This document shows positions 16,366 through 28,562 of a stretch of 64,000 bases of DNA, in pieces. Within the stretch, counting starts at the first letter, position 1; every line of letters starts with the position of its first letter. Origin of the DNA: Prescottella equi (GTDB lineage Bacteria; Actinomycetota; Actinomycetes; Mycobacteriales; Mycobacteriaceae). The notes beneath the pieces were generated by a model. It was not told the DNA's origin and searched no databases. It saw only the letters and a list, made by a program, of their open reading frames with translations. A program made the position numbers and the translations under genes. The stretch covers positions 1 through 64,000 of the forward strand of contig NZ_LWTX01000003.1 in assembly GCF_002094305.1 (NCBI RefSeq), written 5' to 3'.

Positions 16366-17931
16366 ATGGCTGGAAAGTACACGGGAACGAACGACCGGAT
16401 GACCTGGGGACAGATCTGGACTCTCACCGTGTCGTGTGCGGCGGTCGCCCTCGTCGTGGCCGCGATGGCGGCACTCAACACCGCACTCGCCGACCTCGCC
16501 CGGGACACCGGGGCCACCCAGGCGCAACTCACCTGGATCGTCGACGGCTACACACTCGCGCTCGCGTGCCTGCTGCTGCCGTCGGGCGCGCTCGGTGACC
16601 GCTACGGCCGCCGCGGCCTGCTCGTGATCGGACTGCTGCTGTTCGGGCTGGCGTCGGCGTCGCCGATCCTGCTGGACAGCCCCACCCAGATCATCGGCGC
16701 CCGCGCGGTCGCGGGCCTCGGCGCAGCGTTCGTCATGCCGGCGACGCTGTCGATTCTCACCGCCAGTTTCCCTGCGGCGCAACGATCCAAGGCCGTCGGC
16801 ATCTGGTCGGGCGTCGCAGGATCGGGGGGCATCGCCGGACTCATCGGATCGGGCCTGCTGCTCGAGAAGTGGTCCTGGCACGCGATCTTCATCGGACTCG
16901 CGGGGGTGTCCGCCGTGCTGTTCGCTCTCGCGTTCACCATCCCGTCCTCGCGGGACGAGCACCCGTCGACGTTCGACATCCGCGGCGCGGTGCTGAGCGC
17001 CGGGGCGATCGGGCTCTTCGTGCTCGGCATCATCGAGGCGCCGGGGCGGGGCTGGCTCGACCCCTGGGTGCTCGCCGCGATCGTCGGCGGCCTGGCCGCC
17101 GGAGCGCTCTTCGCAGTCCTCGAGGCCCGCACCGAACACCCCCTGCTCGACGTGCGCCTGTTCGGCAACCGCACGTTCGGCGTCGGCGCGGTGTCGCTCC
17201 TGATGCAGTTCCTTGCGACCTTCGGTCTGTTCTTCCTCATCGTCCAGCACCTGCAGCTCGTGCTCGGCTACTCGCCGCTGCAGTCGGCGCTCGCGCTCGC
17301 ACCGATCGCGGTGGTCGTCATCGGGCTGTCGGTGGCGGCGCCGTGGCTGATCCCGCGCATCGGCCTGCGGATCCTCACGTTCCTCGGGCTCGCCGTACTC
17401 GGCGTGGCGCTCGCACTGATCGGTCAGCTCGACGCCGGCAGCACGTACCGCGAGGTCGCCGTGCCGTTGCTGATCGCCGCTGTCGGCCTGGGCCTGTGCA
17501 CCGCCCCGGCGACCACCGCGATCGTGCAGAACACGCCGGTGGCCAAGCAGGGTGTGGCGTCCGCGGTGAACGACGCCACCCGAGAGATCGGTGCCGCGAT
17601 CGGCGTGGCCCTCGCCGGCAGCGTGCTCGCAGCCGGGTACGGACGCAACATCGCGCCCGCTGTCGATGCGGTACCCGAGCAGGCCAAGCAGCCGGTCGGC
17701 GACTCCCTCGCCGCCGCCCTCGAGGTGTCGAAACTGGCCGGCCCCCAGGGAGAGCAGCTGGCCGATTTCGCGAAGGAGTCGTTCCTCCACGGCATGCAGG
17801 AGGCCTCCCTGGCGCTGGCCGGCGTCATGTTCGTCAGCGCCGTCGCTCTCGGGTTGTGGGCCCCGGGCGGACGCGGCATCGCATCGATCGACGAGGCACC
17901 CGCGCACGAGGCTCTTGCCGACGTCGACTGA
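16366..17931 (+). CDS. DHA2-family (EmrB/QacA-type) 14-helix multidrug efflux transporter
   Basis: A 521-residue MFS proton antiporter. The signatures are the helix-1 region with ALNTALADLARDTGATQ, WIVDGYTLALACLLLPSGAL and GDRYGRRGLL (motif A), and AVAGLGAAFVMPATLSIL in helix 5. Length and hydrophobic profile fit 14 transmembrane segments. It probably exports drugs or toxic intermediates from the cell. It is divergent from and probably controlled by the TetR gene. It converges, 5 bp apart, with the Dpp ATPase gene. Confidence 0.92.
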   Translation: MAGKYTGTNDRMTWGQIWTLTVSCAAVALVVAAMAALNTALADLARDTGATQAQLTWIVDGYTLALACLLLPSGALGDRYGRRGLLVIGLLLFGLASASPILLDSPTQIIGARAVAGLGAAFVMPATLSILTASFPAAQRSKAVGIWSGVAGSGGIAGLIGSGLLLEKWSWHAIFIGLAGVSAVLFALAFTIPSSRDEHPSTFDIRGAVLSAGAIGLFVLGIIEAPGRGWLDPWVLAAIVGGLAAGALFAVLEARTEHPLLDVRLFGNRTFGVGAVSLLMQFLATFGLFFLIVQHLQLVLGYSPLQSALALAPIAVVVIGLSVAAPWLIPRIGLRILTFLGLAVLGVALALIGQLDAGSTYREVAVPLLIAAVGLGLCTAPATTAIVQNTPVAKQGVASAVNDATREIGAAIGVALAGSVLAAGYGRNIAPAVDAVPEQAKQPVGDSLAAALEVSKLAGPQGEQLADFAKESFLHGMQEASLALAGVMFVSAVALGLWAPGGRGIASIDEAPAHEALADVD

Positions 17932-17936
17932 CCAGG

Positions 17937-18743
17937 TCAGGCCTGGCGGGCCGCGCGGGGGACCGGCACGGGGATGGCGTCCAGGAGTTTCCGGGTGTAG
18001 TCCTGCGCCGGGGAGGCGTAGATCTGCTCGACGGTGCCGGTCTCGACGACCTCACCGGACTTCATGACCATGACCCGGTCCGCGATGACCTCGATCAACG
18101 CGAGGTCGTGACAGACGAACAGGTACGCCAGCCCGAGCTCCTCCTGTAGGTCCCGGAGCAGGTTCAGCACCTGCGCCCGCACCGAGACATCCAGTGCGGC
18201 AACAGGTTCGTCGCACACGATCATCTCGGGCTCTAGGGTAAGCGCCCGGGCGATCGCGACGCGCTGGAGTTGGCCGCCGGAGAGTTCGGCCGGGTACCGG
18301 CCGAGGTAACGGGACCCGATGCCGACCTTGTCGAGCAACTCCCGGGCCCGCTGCGTACGAGCGGCCCGGTCGAGATCGGTGTGCACGATCAGCGGCTCGA
18401 TCACCGCGTCCGCGACCGTCATCCGCGGATCGAGCGAGGAGTGCGGATCCTGGAAGATCATCTGCATGCCGCGCCGCATCTGGCGGAGTCGGGCGGGCTT
18501 CGCGGCGCGAACGTCCTCACCGCCGAACACGACGCTGCCCGAATCGGCTTCGATGAGCCGCAACACCATCCGTCCGACCGTCGACTTCCCAGCCCCGGAC
18601 TCACCGACCACGGCCAGGCATTCCCCGGCGTCGAGGGTGAACGAGACGTCCTTGACCGCATGCGTCCATCCGGCCCGGCGGCCCAGGAAGTCACGGCGGG
18701 TGGAGAACGACTTGGTCAGGTTCGCAACCTCGAGCAGACTCAT
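17937..18743 (-). CDS. Dipeptide/oligopeptide ABC transporter ATPase (DppF-like)
   Basis: A 268-residue ATP-binding subunit of a peptide/nickel-type importer. It shows Walker A GESGAGKST, signature LSGGQLQRVAIARAL and Walker B MIVCDEPVAALDVS. It is the last gene of the five-gene operon and its start overlaps the end of the DppD-like gene by 4 bp. It pairs with the DppD-like ATPase as a heterodimer on the cytoplasmic face of the two permeases. Confidence 0.92.
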   Translation of the reverse strand: MSLLEVANLTKSFSTRRDFLGRRAGWTHAVKDVSFTLDAGECLAVVGESGAGKSTVGRMVLRLIEADSGSVVFGGEDVRAAKPARLRQMRRGMQMIFQDPHSSLDPRMTVADAVIEPLIVHTDLDRAARTQRARELLDKVGIGSRYLGRYPAELSGGQLQRVAIARALTLEPEMIVCDEPVAALDVSVRAQVLNLLRDLQEELGLAYLFVCHDLALIEVIADRVMVMKSGEVVETGTVEQIYASPAQDYTRKLLDAIPVPVPRAARQA

Positions 18744-19795
18744 GACGCGCTCACTCCTTCCAACTGCAGATCCGCCACGCGCAGGCAGCGCGCCGCCCGT
18801 CCGGGGGCTGTCTCGGCCAGCGTGGGATGCGTTGTGTCACAAAGGCCCGACCGGGCGTGGGTGCAACGGTCGTGGAAGTGACAGCCTGCCGGCCACTCCC
18901 CCGCCGCCGGGATCCGGCCCGGGATCGCCGTCAACCGCCGATCGTTACTGATGCCGGGACGTGGGATCGATGCCAGCAACCCGGAGGTGTACGGGTGCTG
19001 GGGCGTGAAGAACACCTCGTCGGCGCGGCCGTCCTCGATCACCTCCCCCGCGTACATCACCACGACACGTTCGCACAGTTCCGCGACGACGCCGAGGTCG
19101 TGCGTGACGAACAGCAGCGAGATACCGGTCTGCTCCTGCAGGTCCCGCAAAAGATCCAGGATCGTCTCCTGCACCGTCACATCCAGCGCGGTGGTGGGCT
19201 CGTCGGCGATCAGCAGACGCGGGTTGCAGGCCATGACCATCGCGATCATCACCCGCTGGCACATGCCGCCGGAGAAGGCGTGCGGGTACTCGCGCACCCG
19301 GTCCGCCGCCCGCGGGATCTGCACCAGCTCGAGCATCTCGACCGCACGCGCCATCGCCGCCTTGCGGTCCAGGCCGAGGTGCTTGCGCACCGACTCGGCG
19401 ATCTGATCGCCCACGGTGTAGGCGGGATTCAGCGAGCGGATGGGCTGCTGGAAGATCATGCCCATTCCCGTGCCGCGCAGCCCCTGCCACTGTTTGTGCG
19501 GCTGCTTCGTCAGATCGAGGCCGTCGAATTCGACTCTGCCGCGGGCGATCCGACCCCCGGTATCGCCGGTCAACCCCATCACCGCGAGTGACGAGACGGT
19601 CTTGCCGGAACCGGATTCCCCGACCAGTGCCACCGACTCACCGGCGGCGACGTCGAACGAGACCCCGTCGACCGCGGTCACCCACTGCTTGCGGCCGGAC
19701 GGGAACTGGACCGTCAGATCCCGCACCCGCAACAGCGGCGTGGCAGGGTCGACCGGGGCCCGGTCCGGGCGCACCAGCGTGTCAGTTGTTGCCAT
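18740..19795 (-). CDS. Dipeptide/oligopeptide ABC transporter ATPase (DppD-like)
   Basis: A 351-residue ATPase with Walker A GESGSGKTVSS, signature FSGGMCQRVMIAMVMACNP and Walker B LLIADEPTTALDVT. The C-terminal oligopeptide extension carries the cysteine-rich CHFHDRCTHARSGLC segment known in the DppD/OppD group, some of which bind an iron-sulfur cluster. It overlaps the DppC-like permease gene by 14 bp and the DppF-like gene by 4 bp, so all are translationally coupled. Confidence 0.92.
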   Translation of the reverse strand: MATTDTLVRPDRAPVDPATPLLRVRDLTVQFPSGRKQWVTAVDGVSFDVAAGESVALVGESGSGKTVSSLAVMGLTGDTGGRIARGRVEFDGLDLTKQPHKQWQGLRGTGMGMIFQQPIRSLNPAYTVGDQIAESVRKHLGLDRKAAMARAVEMLELVQIPRAADRVREYPHAFSGGMCQRVMIAMVMACNPRLLIADEPTTALDVTVQETILDLLRDLQEQTGISLLFVTHDLGVVAELCERVVVMYAGEVIEDGRADEVFFTPQHPYTSGLLASIPRPGISNDRRLTAIPGRIPAAGEWPAGCHFHDRCTHARSGLCDTTHPTLAETAPGRAARCLRVADLQLEGVSAS

Positions 19796-20675
19796 TGCGA
19801 CTCCTCGTCAACGCCCGGCGCACACCGTCGCCGAGATACGTGAACGCCAGCACCGTCAGGAAGATCATCACGCCGGGCGGCCATACCAGGTAGGGGGCCA
19901 ACTGCATGTTCGACGCCGCCGTGGACAGCATCGAGCCCCAACTGGCCGCCGGCGCCTTGGCGCCGAGCCCGAGGAAGCTCAGACTCGCCTCCGCCGCCAC
20001 CGCGGTGCCGAGCGAGACCGAGATGACCAGAACGATCGGCGGCATCACGTTGGGCAGGATGTGCCGCACGATCGTCCGGGACGTCTTACACCCCAACGCC
20101 ACCGACGCCTCGATATAGGTGTCCCCGCGGACGTCCATCGTCGAGGCCCGCGCCACCCGGTAGAACCGCGGCGCCATCACCAGACCGACGGCGAGCATCG
20201 CGTTGGTGATACCCGACCCCAGCACCGCGACGATCGTGATCGCGAGCACCAGCGAAGGGGCGCTCATCAACGCGTCCATGATCCGGGTCAGCACCGTGTC
20301 CACCCAGCCCCCGCGGTACCCGGCGATCACGCCCAACGGCAGCCCGAGCACCAACGCCAGCGCCACCGCCTGCAGGGACGCCTGCAACGAGATCCGGGCA
20401 CCGTAGATCAACCGGCTGAGCACGTCCCGGCCGTAGTCGTCGGTCCCCAGCCAGTGCGCCGACGAGGGAGGCTGCAGCCGGTTCACCACGTCCTGCGCGT
20501 ACGGGTCGTACGGCGCGATCAGCGGCGCGAAGACGGCCATCAGCACCAACAGCAGCACGAACGCACCGGCGATCGCGGTCACCGGCCGACGCCGTACGAA
20601 CCCGAGGAAGCGGGAACCGAAACCGTTGCGGGACTCGACATCACCCGACATCGAGGAAGCAGTCGTCGTCGTCAT
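19782..20675 (-). CDS. Dipeptide/oligopeptide ABC transporter permease (DppC-like)
   Basis: A 297-residue inner-membrane permease with an N-terminal helix before LIAPYDPYAQD and HWLGTDDYGRDVLSRLIYGAR, the standard DppC opening, followed by five more helices. The EAA loop is present as EASVALGCKTSRTIVRHILP. I start at ATG 20675, which overlaps the DppB-like stop codon as ATGA. The open frame extends 23 residues further upstream, but those lie inside the previous gene. Confidence 0.92.
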   Translation of the reverse strand: MTTTTASSMSGDVESRNGFGSRFLGFVRRRPVTAIAGAFVLLLVLMAVFAPLIAPYDPYAQDVVNRLQPPSSAHWLGTDDYGRDVLSRLIYGARISLQASLQAVALALVLGLPLGVIAGYRGGWVDTVLTRIMDALMSAPSLVLAITIVAVLGSGITNAMLAVGLVMAPRFYRVARASTMDVRGDTYIEASVALGCKTSRTIVRHILPNVMPPIVLVISVSLGTAVAAEASLSFLGLGAKAPAASWGSMLSTAASNMQLAPYLVWPPGVMIFLTVLAFTYLGDGVRRALTRSRNGNN

Positions 20676-21613
20676 GCGCGCACCTTCGGGTTGAAGTAGC
20701 CGTACGAGATGTCCACCAACAGGTTCACCAGCACCACCACGCACGTGGTGAACAACACGAACCCGAGCAGCACCGGAACGTCATGGTTCTGCACACTGTT
20801 GACCGCCAGCGAACCCATCCCCGGCATGCTGTAGATGATCTCGATCGTCACCGCACCGCCGAGCACCTCCGCGACACGGAAACCGAGGACCGTCACCACC
20901 GGGATGCACGCGTTCTTCAGTCCGTGCTTGAGGACGACACTCGCGGTGCCCAGTCCCCGGGCCTTCGCGTTGAGGATGTAGTCGCTGCCCATCACCTGCC
21001 CCAGGGCCGATCGCAACTGCAACGTCACCTCCGCCGCCGGCAGCAACGCCAACGCCACACCGGGCAGCACCAGGTGCTGGAACCACGGCACCACACCGTC
21101 CGAGAGCGGCACGTACCCGAACGCCGGGAAGATCTGGTTCGACACCGCGAACAACGACACCAGCACCAGACCGAACCAGAACGCCGGGATGGCGATCGCG
21201 ATCGACGCGATCACGTTGATCGCGCGGTCCACGACGCCGCCCGGGCGCAGCGACCCGAGTACGCCCAACACCAGGCCGATCACCACGGCCAGCACCATCG
21301 CGAACCCGACCAGCGACAGCGTCGTCGCCATCCGCCGGAGCAACAGGTCCGCCACCGACTGGTTCGACAGCAGCGACACCCCGAGATCGCCCCGCAGCAC
21401 CGACCCCACCCAGTCCAGATATCGCACGAACACGTTCTGGTCCAGATTCAGCGTCGTCCGCAACTCCGCCAACCGTTCCGGCGTCGCATCCTCACCCGCG
21501 AGGATGACCGCCGGATCACCCGGCGCCAGATCGATCAGCACGAAGATCAGGAACGGCACGACCAACAGCAGCGGAATCGCCGCCAACAAACGCCTACCGG
21601 CATAACGCAACAT
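20672..21613 (-). CDS. Dipeptide/oligopeptide ABC transporter permease (DppB-like)
   Basis: A 313-residue permease with six predicted transmembrane helices. It opens with MLRYAGRRLLAAIPLLLVV and LIDLAPGDPAVILAGEDAT, and its EAA-type loop is AKARGLGTASVVLKHGLKNA. It forms the translocation channel with the DppC-like subunit. The gene follows the binding-protein gene by 39 bp. Confidence 0.92.
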   Translation of the reverse strand: MLRYAGRRLLAAIPLLLVVPFLIFVLIDLAPGDPAVILAGEDATPERLAELRTTLNLDQNVFVRYLDWVGSVLRGDLGVSLLSNQSVADLLLRRMATTLSLVGFAMVLAVVIGLVLGVLGSLRPGGVVDRAINVIASIAIAIPAFWFGLVLVSLFAVSNQIFPAFGYVPLSDGVVPWFQHLVLPGVALALLPAAEVTLQLRSALGQVMGSDYILNAKARGLGTASVVLKHGLKNACIPVVTVLGFRVAEVLGGAVTIEIIYSMPGMGSLAVNSVQNHDVPVLLGFVLFTTCVVVLVNLLVDISYGYFNPKVRA

Positions 21614-21652
21614 GGCTGCCCCTCAACAGGTGTCGATGACCGAAGGTGACGG

Positions 21653-23230
21653 CTACTTCGCGATCCCTACGTGGCGAATGTCGAACAGCCCGTTGTTCAC
21701 CCAGGCGATTCCGTCGATGTCCGTGACCTTGTCGGTTGCGACGGTCGCATTGGTGAGGTTGCAGATCGGTACGAACATCGCCTCCTCGAGGGTCTGCTCC
21801 GCGATGTCCTGGTACATGGGTGCGCGCTCGTCCTGCGACAGAGTCGGGTTCGCGGCCTTCGTGGCGAGTTCCTTGATCTGCGGGTTGCCGTTCGACAGAT
21901 CGTAGGGTCCTGTGATGTACGTGCTGACGGTCTCGGCCGGATCGACGCGCGGCGTGAAGCTGTTGGCGACCATGGACTGGAAGTCACCGGCCACGTATCG
22001 CGGTTCGTTCTGGCTGTTGGGCACCGGGTTGAGTTCGGCGTCGAGCCCCGCCGCCGCGAGCATGGACTGGATGACGTTGGCGGGCTTCTCCGTATTCGTG
22101 CCCGCGCCGAAGGTCAGCGTGACCTTCGGGGCTCCACCGACGCCCTGGACGAGGCTCTTGGCCTTGTCCAGATCGAAGGCGTACGGGTACTGGTAGGAGT
22201 CGTCCGCAGCCCAGCTGCCGGCCGGGAACAACTGCTGCCGAGGCGTGCACGTGTCGGAGAACAGGGCGCTGACGGCGGCCGGATCGATCGAGTAGGCCAC
22301 GGCCTGACGCACTTCCGGCTTGGCCAGATCACCCTGCGCCCGCATGTACACACCGAGGACGTTGCGGAACGAGACCTCGTCGACCGCGAGGGTGCCGCTC
22401 TTCGCGAGCGACTGTGCCTCGACGACCTCGTTGGCGGAGCTGACCCAGCTGATGTCGACGGCGCCGGTCTTGAGGCCGTTCAACCGGGTGCTGGCATCGG
22501 GCATCGCCTTGATCTCGATCTTGGCCACCTTGCCGGCGTCCGGATCCCAGTTGGTGCCCTCGGCGCGTACGAGCGTGAGCGACTCCTCAGGCACATAGGA
22601 AGCGACCTCGTACGCTCCCGATCCGCTCTTCCCGGGATCGTTGCGGATGTCCGTGCCGGCCTCGATGAATTTCGGGCTGATCATCATTCCCGCGTTGTTA
22701 CTGAAGACGCCCGGCAGCTCGACGCCCGCGCCCGGCGCCAGCCGCAGCCGTACCGTGTGCTCGTCGACGATGTCGGTGCCCGTGATGCTCTTCAGCGCAG
22801 CCACCACCGTGCTGCCTTCCATCGTCTGGCCGCGCTCGATGTTGGCGACCACCGCGGCTGCATCGAACGGGGCACCGTCGTGGAACGTCACACCCTTGCG
22901 CAGCTTCAGTTCCAGGTACGAGCCGTCGGGAGCGAACTCCCACGACTCCGCAAGCCCGGGTTCGAGATTGCCGTCGGCGTCGACCACGGTCAGCCGGTCG
23001 AAGATGGGTGAGAGGTAGCCGTAGCCACCGACGCTGGTCTGCAGGTACGGGTCGAGATTTCGGGACGGTGCAGCCGTCGCGACCCGCAGGGTCGCGGACG
23101 TGTCGAGTTCGCCGGAGTTACCCGACGATGTCGGCGAGGACGACGCCCCGCCACCACAGCCGGCCAAGGCCACCGCGGCAACCGCTACCGCCGCCAGGTT
23201 CCGCGACCCACGAATCCACTTGTCCCTCAT
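21653..23230 (-). CDS. Peptide ABC transporter substrate-binding lipoprotein (SBP family 5)
   Basis: A 525-residue extracytoplasmic binding protein. The lipoprotein signal ends in ALAGC with lipidated Cys25, followed by a Gly/Ser linker. The body has family-5 hallmarks: PIFDRLTVVDADGNLEPGLA, LRKGVTFHDGAPFDAAAV and VRQAVAYSIDP. It captures peptides, or other solutes bound by this family such as nickel complexes or opines, outside the membrane. It is first in the operon, with GAGAGGA as ribosome site. Confidence 0.92.
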   Translation of the reverse strand: MRDKWIRGSRNLAAVAVAAVALAGCGGGASSSPTSSGNSGELDTSATLRVATAAPSRNLDPYLQTSVGGYGYLSPIFDRLTVVDADGNLEPGLAESWEFAPDGSYLELKLRKGVTFHDGAPFDAAAVVANIERGQTMEGSTVVAALKSITGTDIVDEHTVRLRLAPGAGVELPGVFSNNAGMMISPKFIEAGTDIRNDPGKSGSGAYEVASYVPEESLTLVRAEGTNWDPDAGKVAKIEIKAMPDASTRLNGLKTGAVDISWVSSANEVVEAQSLAKSGTLAVDEVSFRNVLGVYMRAQGDLAKPEVRQAVAYSIDPAAVSALFSDTCTPRQQLFPAGSWAADDSYQYPYAFDLDKAKSLVQGVGGAPKVTLTFGAGTNTEKPANVIQSMLAAAGLDAELNPVPNSQNEPRYVAGDFQSMVANSFTPRVDPAETVSTYITGPYDLSNGNPQIKELATKAANPTLSQDERAPMYQDIAEQTLEEAMFVPICNLTNATVATDKVTDIDGIAWVNNGLFDIRHVGIAK

Positions 23231-23601
23231 TGTGTGTCCTCTCGAAGATCCGCGACCGGATCACCGATCACGTTGACGCGCATGTGCCGTATCGAGTTGC
23301 AGCAGGCGATCCACCTACCCGACTGTCGTGCAGTTCGGACGGTCCGCGCCGAGTCGAGGCGTCGTCTCGACGCTCTCGAAAACCAAGCAGCATCGTGTGA
23401 TTCCGATCTCACGCTGCTGTGATGACAATAACAGCACGCAACGCTCGTTGTGCAAGCGGAAACCGCAATATGGACACTCATCCGCGCAACCAGCGTCTCG
23501 CGCCCGAGATCCCGGCCCGGACAGCACTGAGCCGGTACGCACCCACACGGTGTGTACCGGCCAGTTTCTCTTGGTCACAGCACTTTTCGAGAAGACAGCT
23601 A
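23231..23601. promoter_or_regulatory. 371-bp gene-free region: Dpp promoter and ligase terminator
   Basis: No credible gene is seen here. Around 23420-23470 the sequence is locally AT-richer and contains, on the minus strand, TATTGT and CATATT (possible -10 boxes for the Dpp operon) and a small dyad GCGG-AAA-CCGC. The left part is the long leader of the binding-protein gene. The right part holds the hairpin at 23531-23561. Confidence 0.5.
23531..23561 (-). terminator. Hairpin terminator after the CoA ligase operon
   Basis: Arms GCCGGTACGCAC and GTGTGTACCGGC (12 pairs, one G-U in RNA) around a 7-nt loop, 40 bp past the stop codon of the minus-strand CoA ligase. There is no clear T-run on that strand. 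It separates the ligase operon from the Dpp operon. Confidence 0.6.
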
Positions 23602-25242
23602 CTACAGAGTAGCCAGAACCTCCACCCGCTTGACCTTGCCGGTCGCGTTGCGCGGCAGTTCCTCGCCCCGGAGGATCCACCGACTCGGAACCTTGTACCG
23701 CGCGATCCGCTCGGTCATGTACCCGGCCAACTCCTCTTCCGTCACCGGCACATCGGAGTCGACGACGACGACCGCACAGACCTCCTCGCCGTAGTCGGCG
23801 TGCTCGGTCCCGACAACGATGCACTCGCGCACCGAGGGATGCTCCACGAGCACGTCCTCGACCTCGGCGGGATACACGTTCTCACCGCCGCGGAGAATCA
23901 GATCCGAACGGCGGCTGCTGATCCGGAGATACCCGTCCTCCATCGTCCCCAGATCACCGGTAGCCATCCAGCCGGTCTCGTCGATGGTCGCCGCGGTCGC
24001 CTCCGGGTTGTTCCAGTAGCCGAGCATCACCAGCGGACCCCGCACGTAGATCTCGCCCTCCACGCCGTCCGGCACCGGCCGGCCGACCTCGTCCCGCACC
24101 TCGACCCGCATCGTCGGCACGGCCGTACCCACGGTGTCCGGCCGTTCCGCCAGGTCCGCGGCCGTCGCCAACGTGGCCGCCGACGACGACTCCGTCAACC
24201 CGTACGTGGTACCCAGCGACCGCCCCGCGGCCGGCAACACCTGCCGCAGTCGCTCCTTGAGCGCCGCGGACGACGGCGCCGAGCTCACCGAAATCGTCTG
24301 CAGTGACGACAGATCGTATGCCGACAGGTCGTGTTCGACCAGGCGGCTCACCATCGTCGGGACGGCACCCCAGTTCGTCAAGCGCTCACGCTCGATCAAC
24401 CGCAGCACCCGATCGATGTCGAACCGGCCCGTGGTGATCACCGCGGTGTCTCCGAACGCCAGCCGCGGAACCGCCAGGTTGTGCAGCGCCGCGATATGGA
24501 ACAGCGGCGTCGCCAGCAGGAACCTGCGCGCGCTGGGCGGCCGCCCCAACTCCGCCGCCAAGGCGTCGTTGAACCGGTGGAAGTCGACCGCGGCCACCAT
24601 GTTCCGCTGCGAATGCGTCGCACCCTTCGGCCGACCCGTCGTCCCGCTGGTGAACAGGATCACCGCGGGATCGTCCTCGCCTACGTCCGGCACCGGAAGT
24701 TCCGCGCCCGGCTGCGCGGTCGACAGCGCGGGGATGTCGACCTCGGTCGAGAGCACGGGGACGTCCACCGCACCCAGCAGCTCCCGCCGCGGCCCGTCGG
24801 CCACGATCAGCTTCGGTTCGGAAAGTTCGACACCGTAGGCGATCTCCCGCGCCGACCACAACGAATTCATGCCGACCGTGATCGCGCCGAGCGCCGTGGC
24901 CGCCCAGAACGTCATGATCCACTCGGCGTTGTTCGCCGAGAGGATGGCAACCCGATCGCCCTCGCCTATCCCGTACCGCGTCCGGAACTCCTGGGCGAGC
25001 GAGGCCACCCGAGCCAGATGCTCGGCGAAGGTGAGGCGCAGGTCGTCGCACACCAGATACTCGGCATCGCCGTAGCGAGCCGACTCGATCAGCAGCTGAT
25101 GCAGCGATCGGTGCCGGTTGCGGAACACCGGCATCGCCGCGCCGCGCACCGGCTCCGGGGCGATCTCGAAGGCCGCACCCGGCGCCGTCAGCCGCGCGAC
25201 GGCCGCCGCCCGCGCATCGGGTACTGGACGAATCTCGGACAT
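23602..25242 (-). CDS. AMP-forming acyl-CoA synthetase
   Basis: A 546-residue adenylate-forming ligase with FTSGTTGRPKG, GLTESSSAATL, GWMATGDLG and the catalytic Lys in ATGKVKRVEV. It activates a carboxylic acid to its CoA thioester. The start at ATG 25242 has GGAAAGG upstream; 34 further in-frame residues upstream are not family-like. It is the last gene of the thiolase-SDR-ligase group and follows the SDR by 47 bp. Its acid may come from the 2-hydroxyacid/aldolase genes upstream (inference). Confidence 0.9.
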   Translation of the reverse strand: MSEIRPVPDARAAAVARLTAPGAAFEIAPEPVRGAAMPVFRNRHRSLHQLLIESARYGDAEYLVCDDLRLTFAEHLARVASLAQEFRTRYGIGEGDRVAILSANNAEWIMTFWAATALGAITVGMNSLWSAREIAYGVELSEPKLIVADGPRRELLGAVDVPVLSTEVDIPALSTAQPGAELPVPDVGEDDPAVILFTSGTTGRPKGATHSQRNMVAAVDFHRFNDALAAELGRPPSARRFLLATPLFHIAALHNLAVPRLAFGDTAVITTGRFDIDRVLRLIERERLTNWGAVPTMVSRLVEHDLSAYDLSSLQTISVSSAPSSAALKERLRQVLPAAGRSLGTTYGLTESSSAATLATAADLAERPDTVGTAVPTMRVEVRDEVGRPVPDGVEGEIYVRGPLVMLGYWNNPEATAATIDETGWMATGDLGTMEDGYLRISSRRSDLILRGGENVYPAEVEDVLVEHPSVRECIVVGTEHADYGEEVCAVVVVDSDVPVTEEELAGYMTERIARYKVPSRWILRGEELPRNATGKVKRVEVLATL

Positions 25243-25289
25243 CACTGCACCTTTCCGGGGAAGGATCGTTCGGGGCCGGCCGGCGTGGG

Positions 25290-26113
25290 TCAGCGGACCG
25301 TGAGCTGGCCGCCGTCGACGTTCCAGGACTGGCCACTGACCCACGCCGCCTGATCACTGGCCAGGAAGACTGCGGCCCAGGCTACTTCGCGAGGATGGCC
25401 CGCGCGCTGCAACGGAATGTTGGCTTCGACGTACCGCTGCCAGACGTCTGCGGGCCAGTCGTCGAGACGGCTGGTGGAGGTGACGCCCGGACACAGCGCG
25501 TTCACCCGGATCCCGGAGCGACCGAGCTCCTTGGCCATCGACGACGTCAGCGACTGGACCCCCGCCTTGGACGCGGCGTAGGCGGCGGTGTCTGCGCCGC
25601 CGGTCTTTCCGCCGATCGACGAGATGTTGACGATGCAGCCGCCGGCGCCCCGCTCGACCATCGCCCGCGCGAAGGCCCGGCTCATGAGGAACGTTCCCCG
25701 CAGGTTGACCCGGAGCACGCGGTCCCAGACGTCGACGTCCAGCTCGGTCACCGGGACTCGGTCGCCGCCGCGGGAAGCGGCGGCGTTGTTGACGAGGACG
25801 TCCACGCCCCCGAACTCCGCTTGGACCTGCGCGAGCAGGGAGTTCACCGAATCCTCGTCGGCGACGTCCGCGACGACCGCGGTCGCCCGGCGTCCCAGCG
25901 CCCGGATCTCGTCGGCGACGGATTCGATGTCGCGCCAGCCCGCGGCCTTCTCCTCGTCGGTGAAGCGGTCCGGCGTGCGCCCCGTGCCAGTGACGACGAC
26001 ATCGCAACCGGCACGGGCGAGTTCGACGGCGATCTCCCGGCCGATCGAGCGCATCCGCCCGGCACCGGTGACGACCGCGACCTTCCCGTCCAAACCCGTG
26101 AGCTGGGCCGGCA

Positions 26114-26114
<1 letters not shown>
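25290..26114 (-). CDS. Short-chain dehydrogenase/reductase
   Basis: A 274-residue NAD(P)-dependent SDR with NNAA at the fourth strand, and Ser and YAASK catalytic residues in NISSIGGKTGGADTAAYAASK. The cofactor loop is TGAGRMRSIGRE, two residues longer than the classical TGxxxGxG. Start ATG 26114 overlaps the thiolase stop as ATGA, so the pair is coupled. In this setting it could act on a 3-hydroxyacyl-CoA before thiolysis (inference). Confidence 0.88.
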
Positions 26115-28558
<2,444 letters not shown>

Positions 28559-28562
<4 letters not shown>
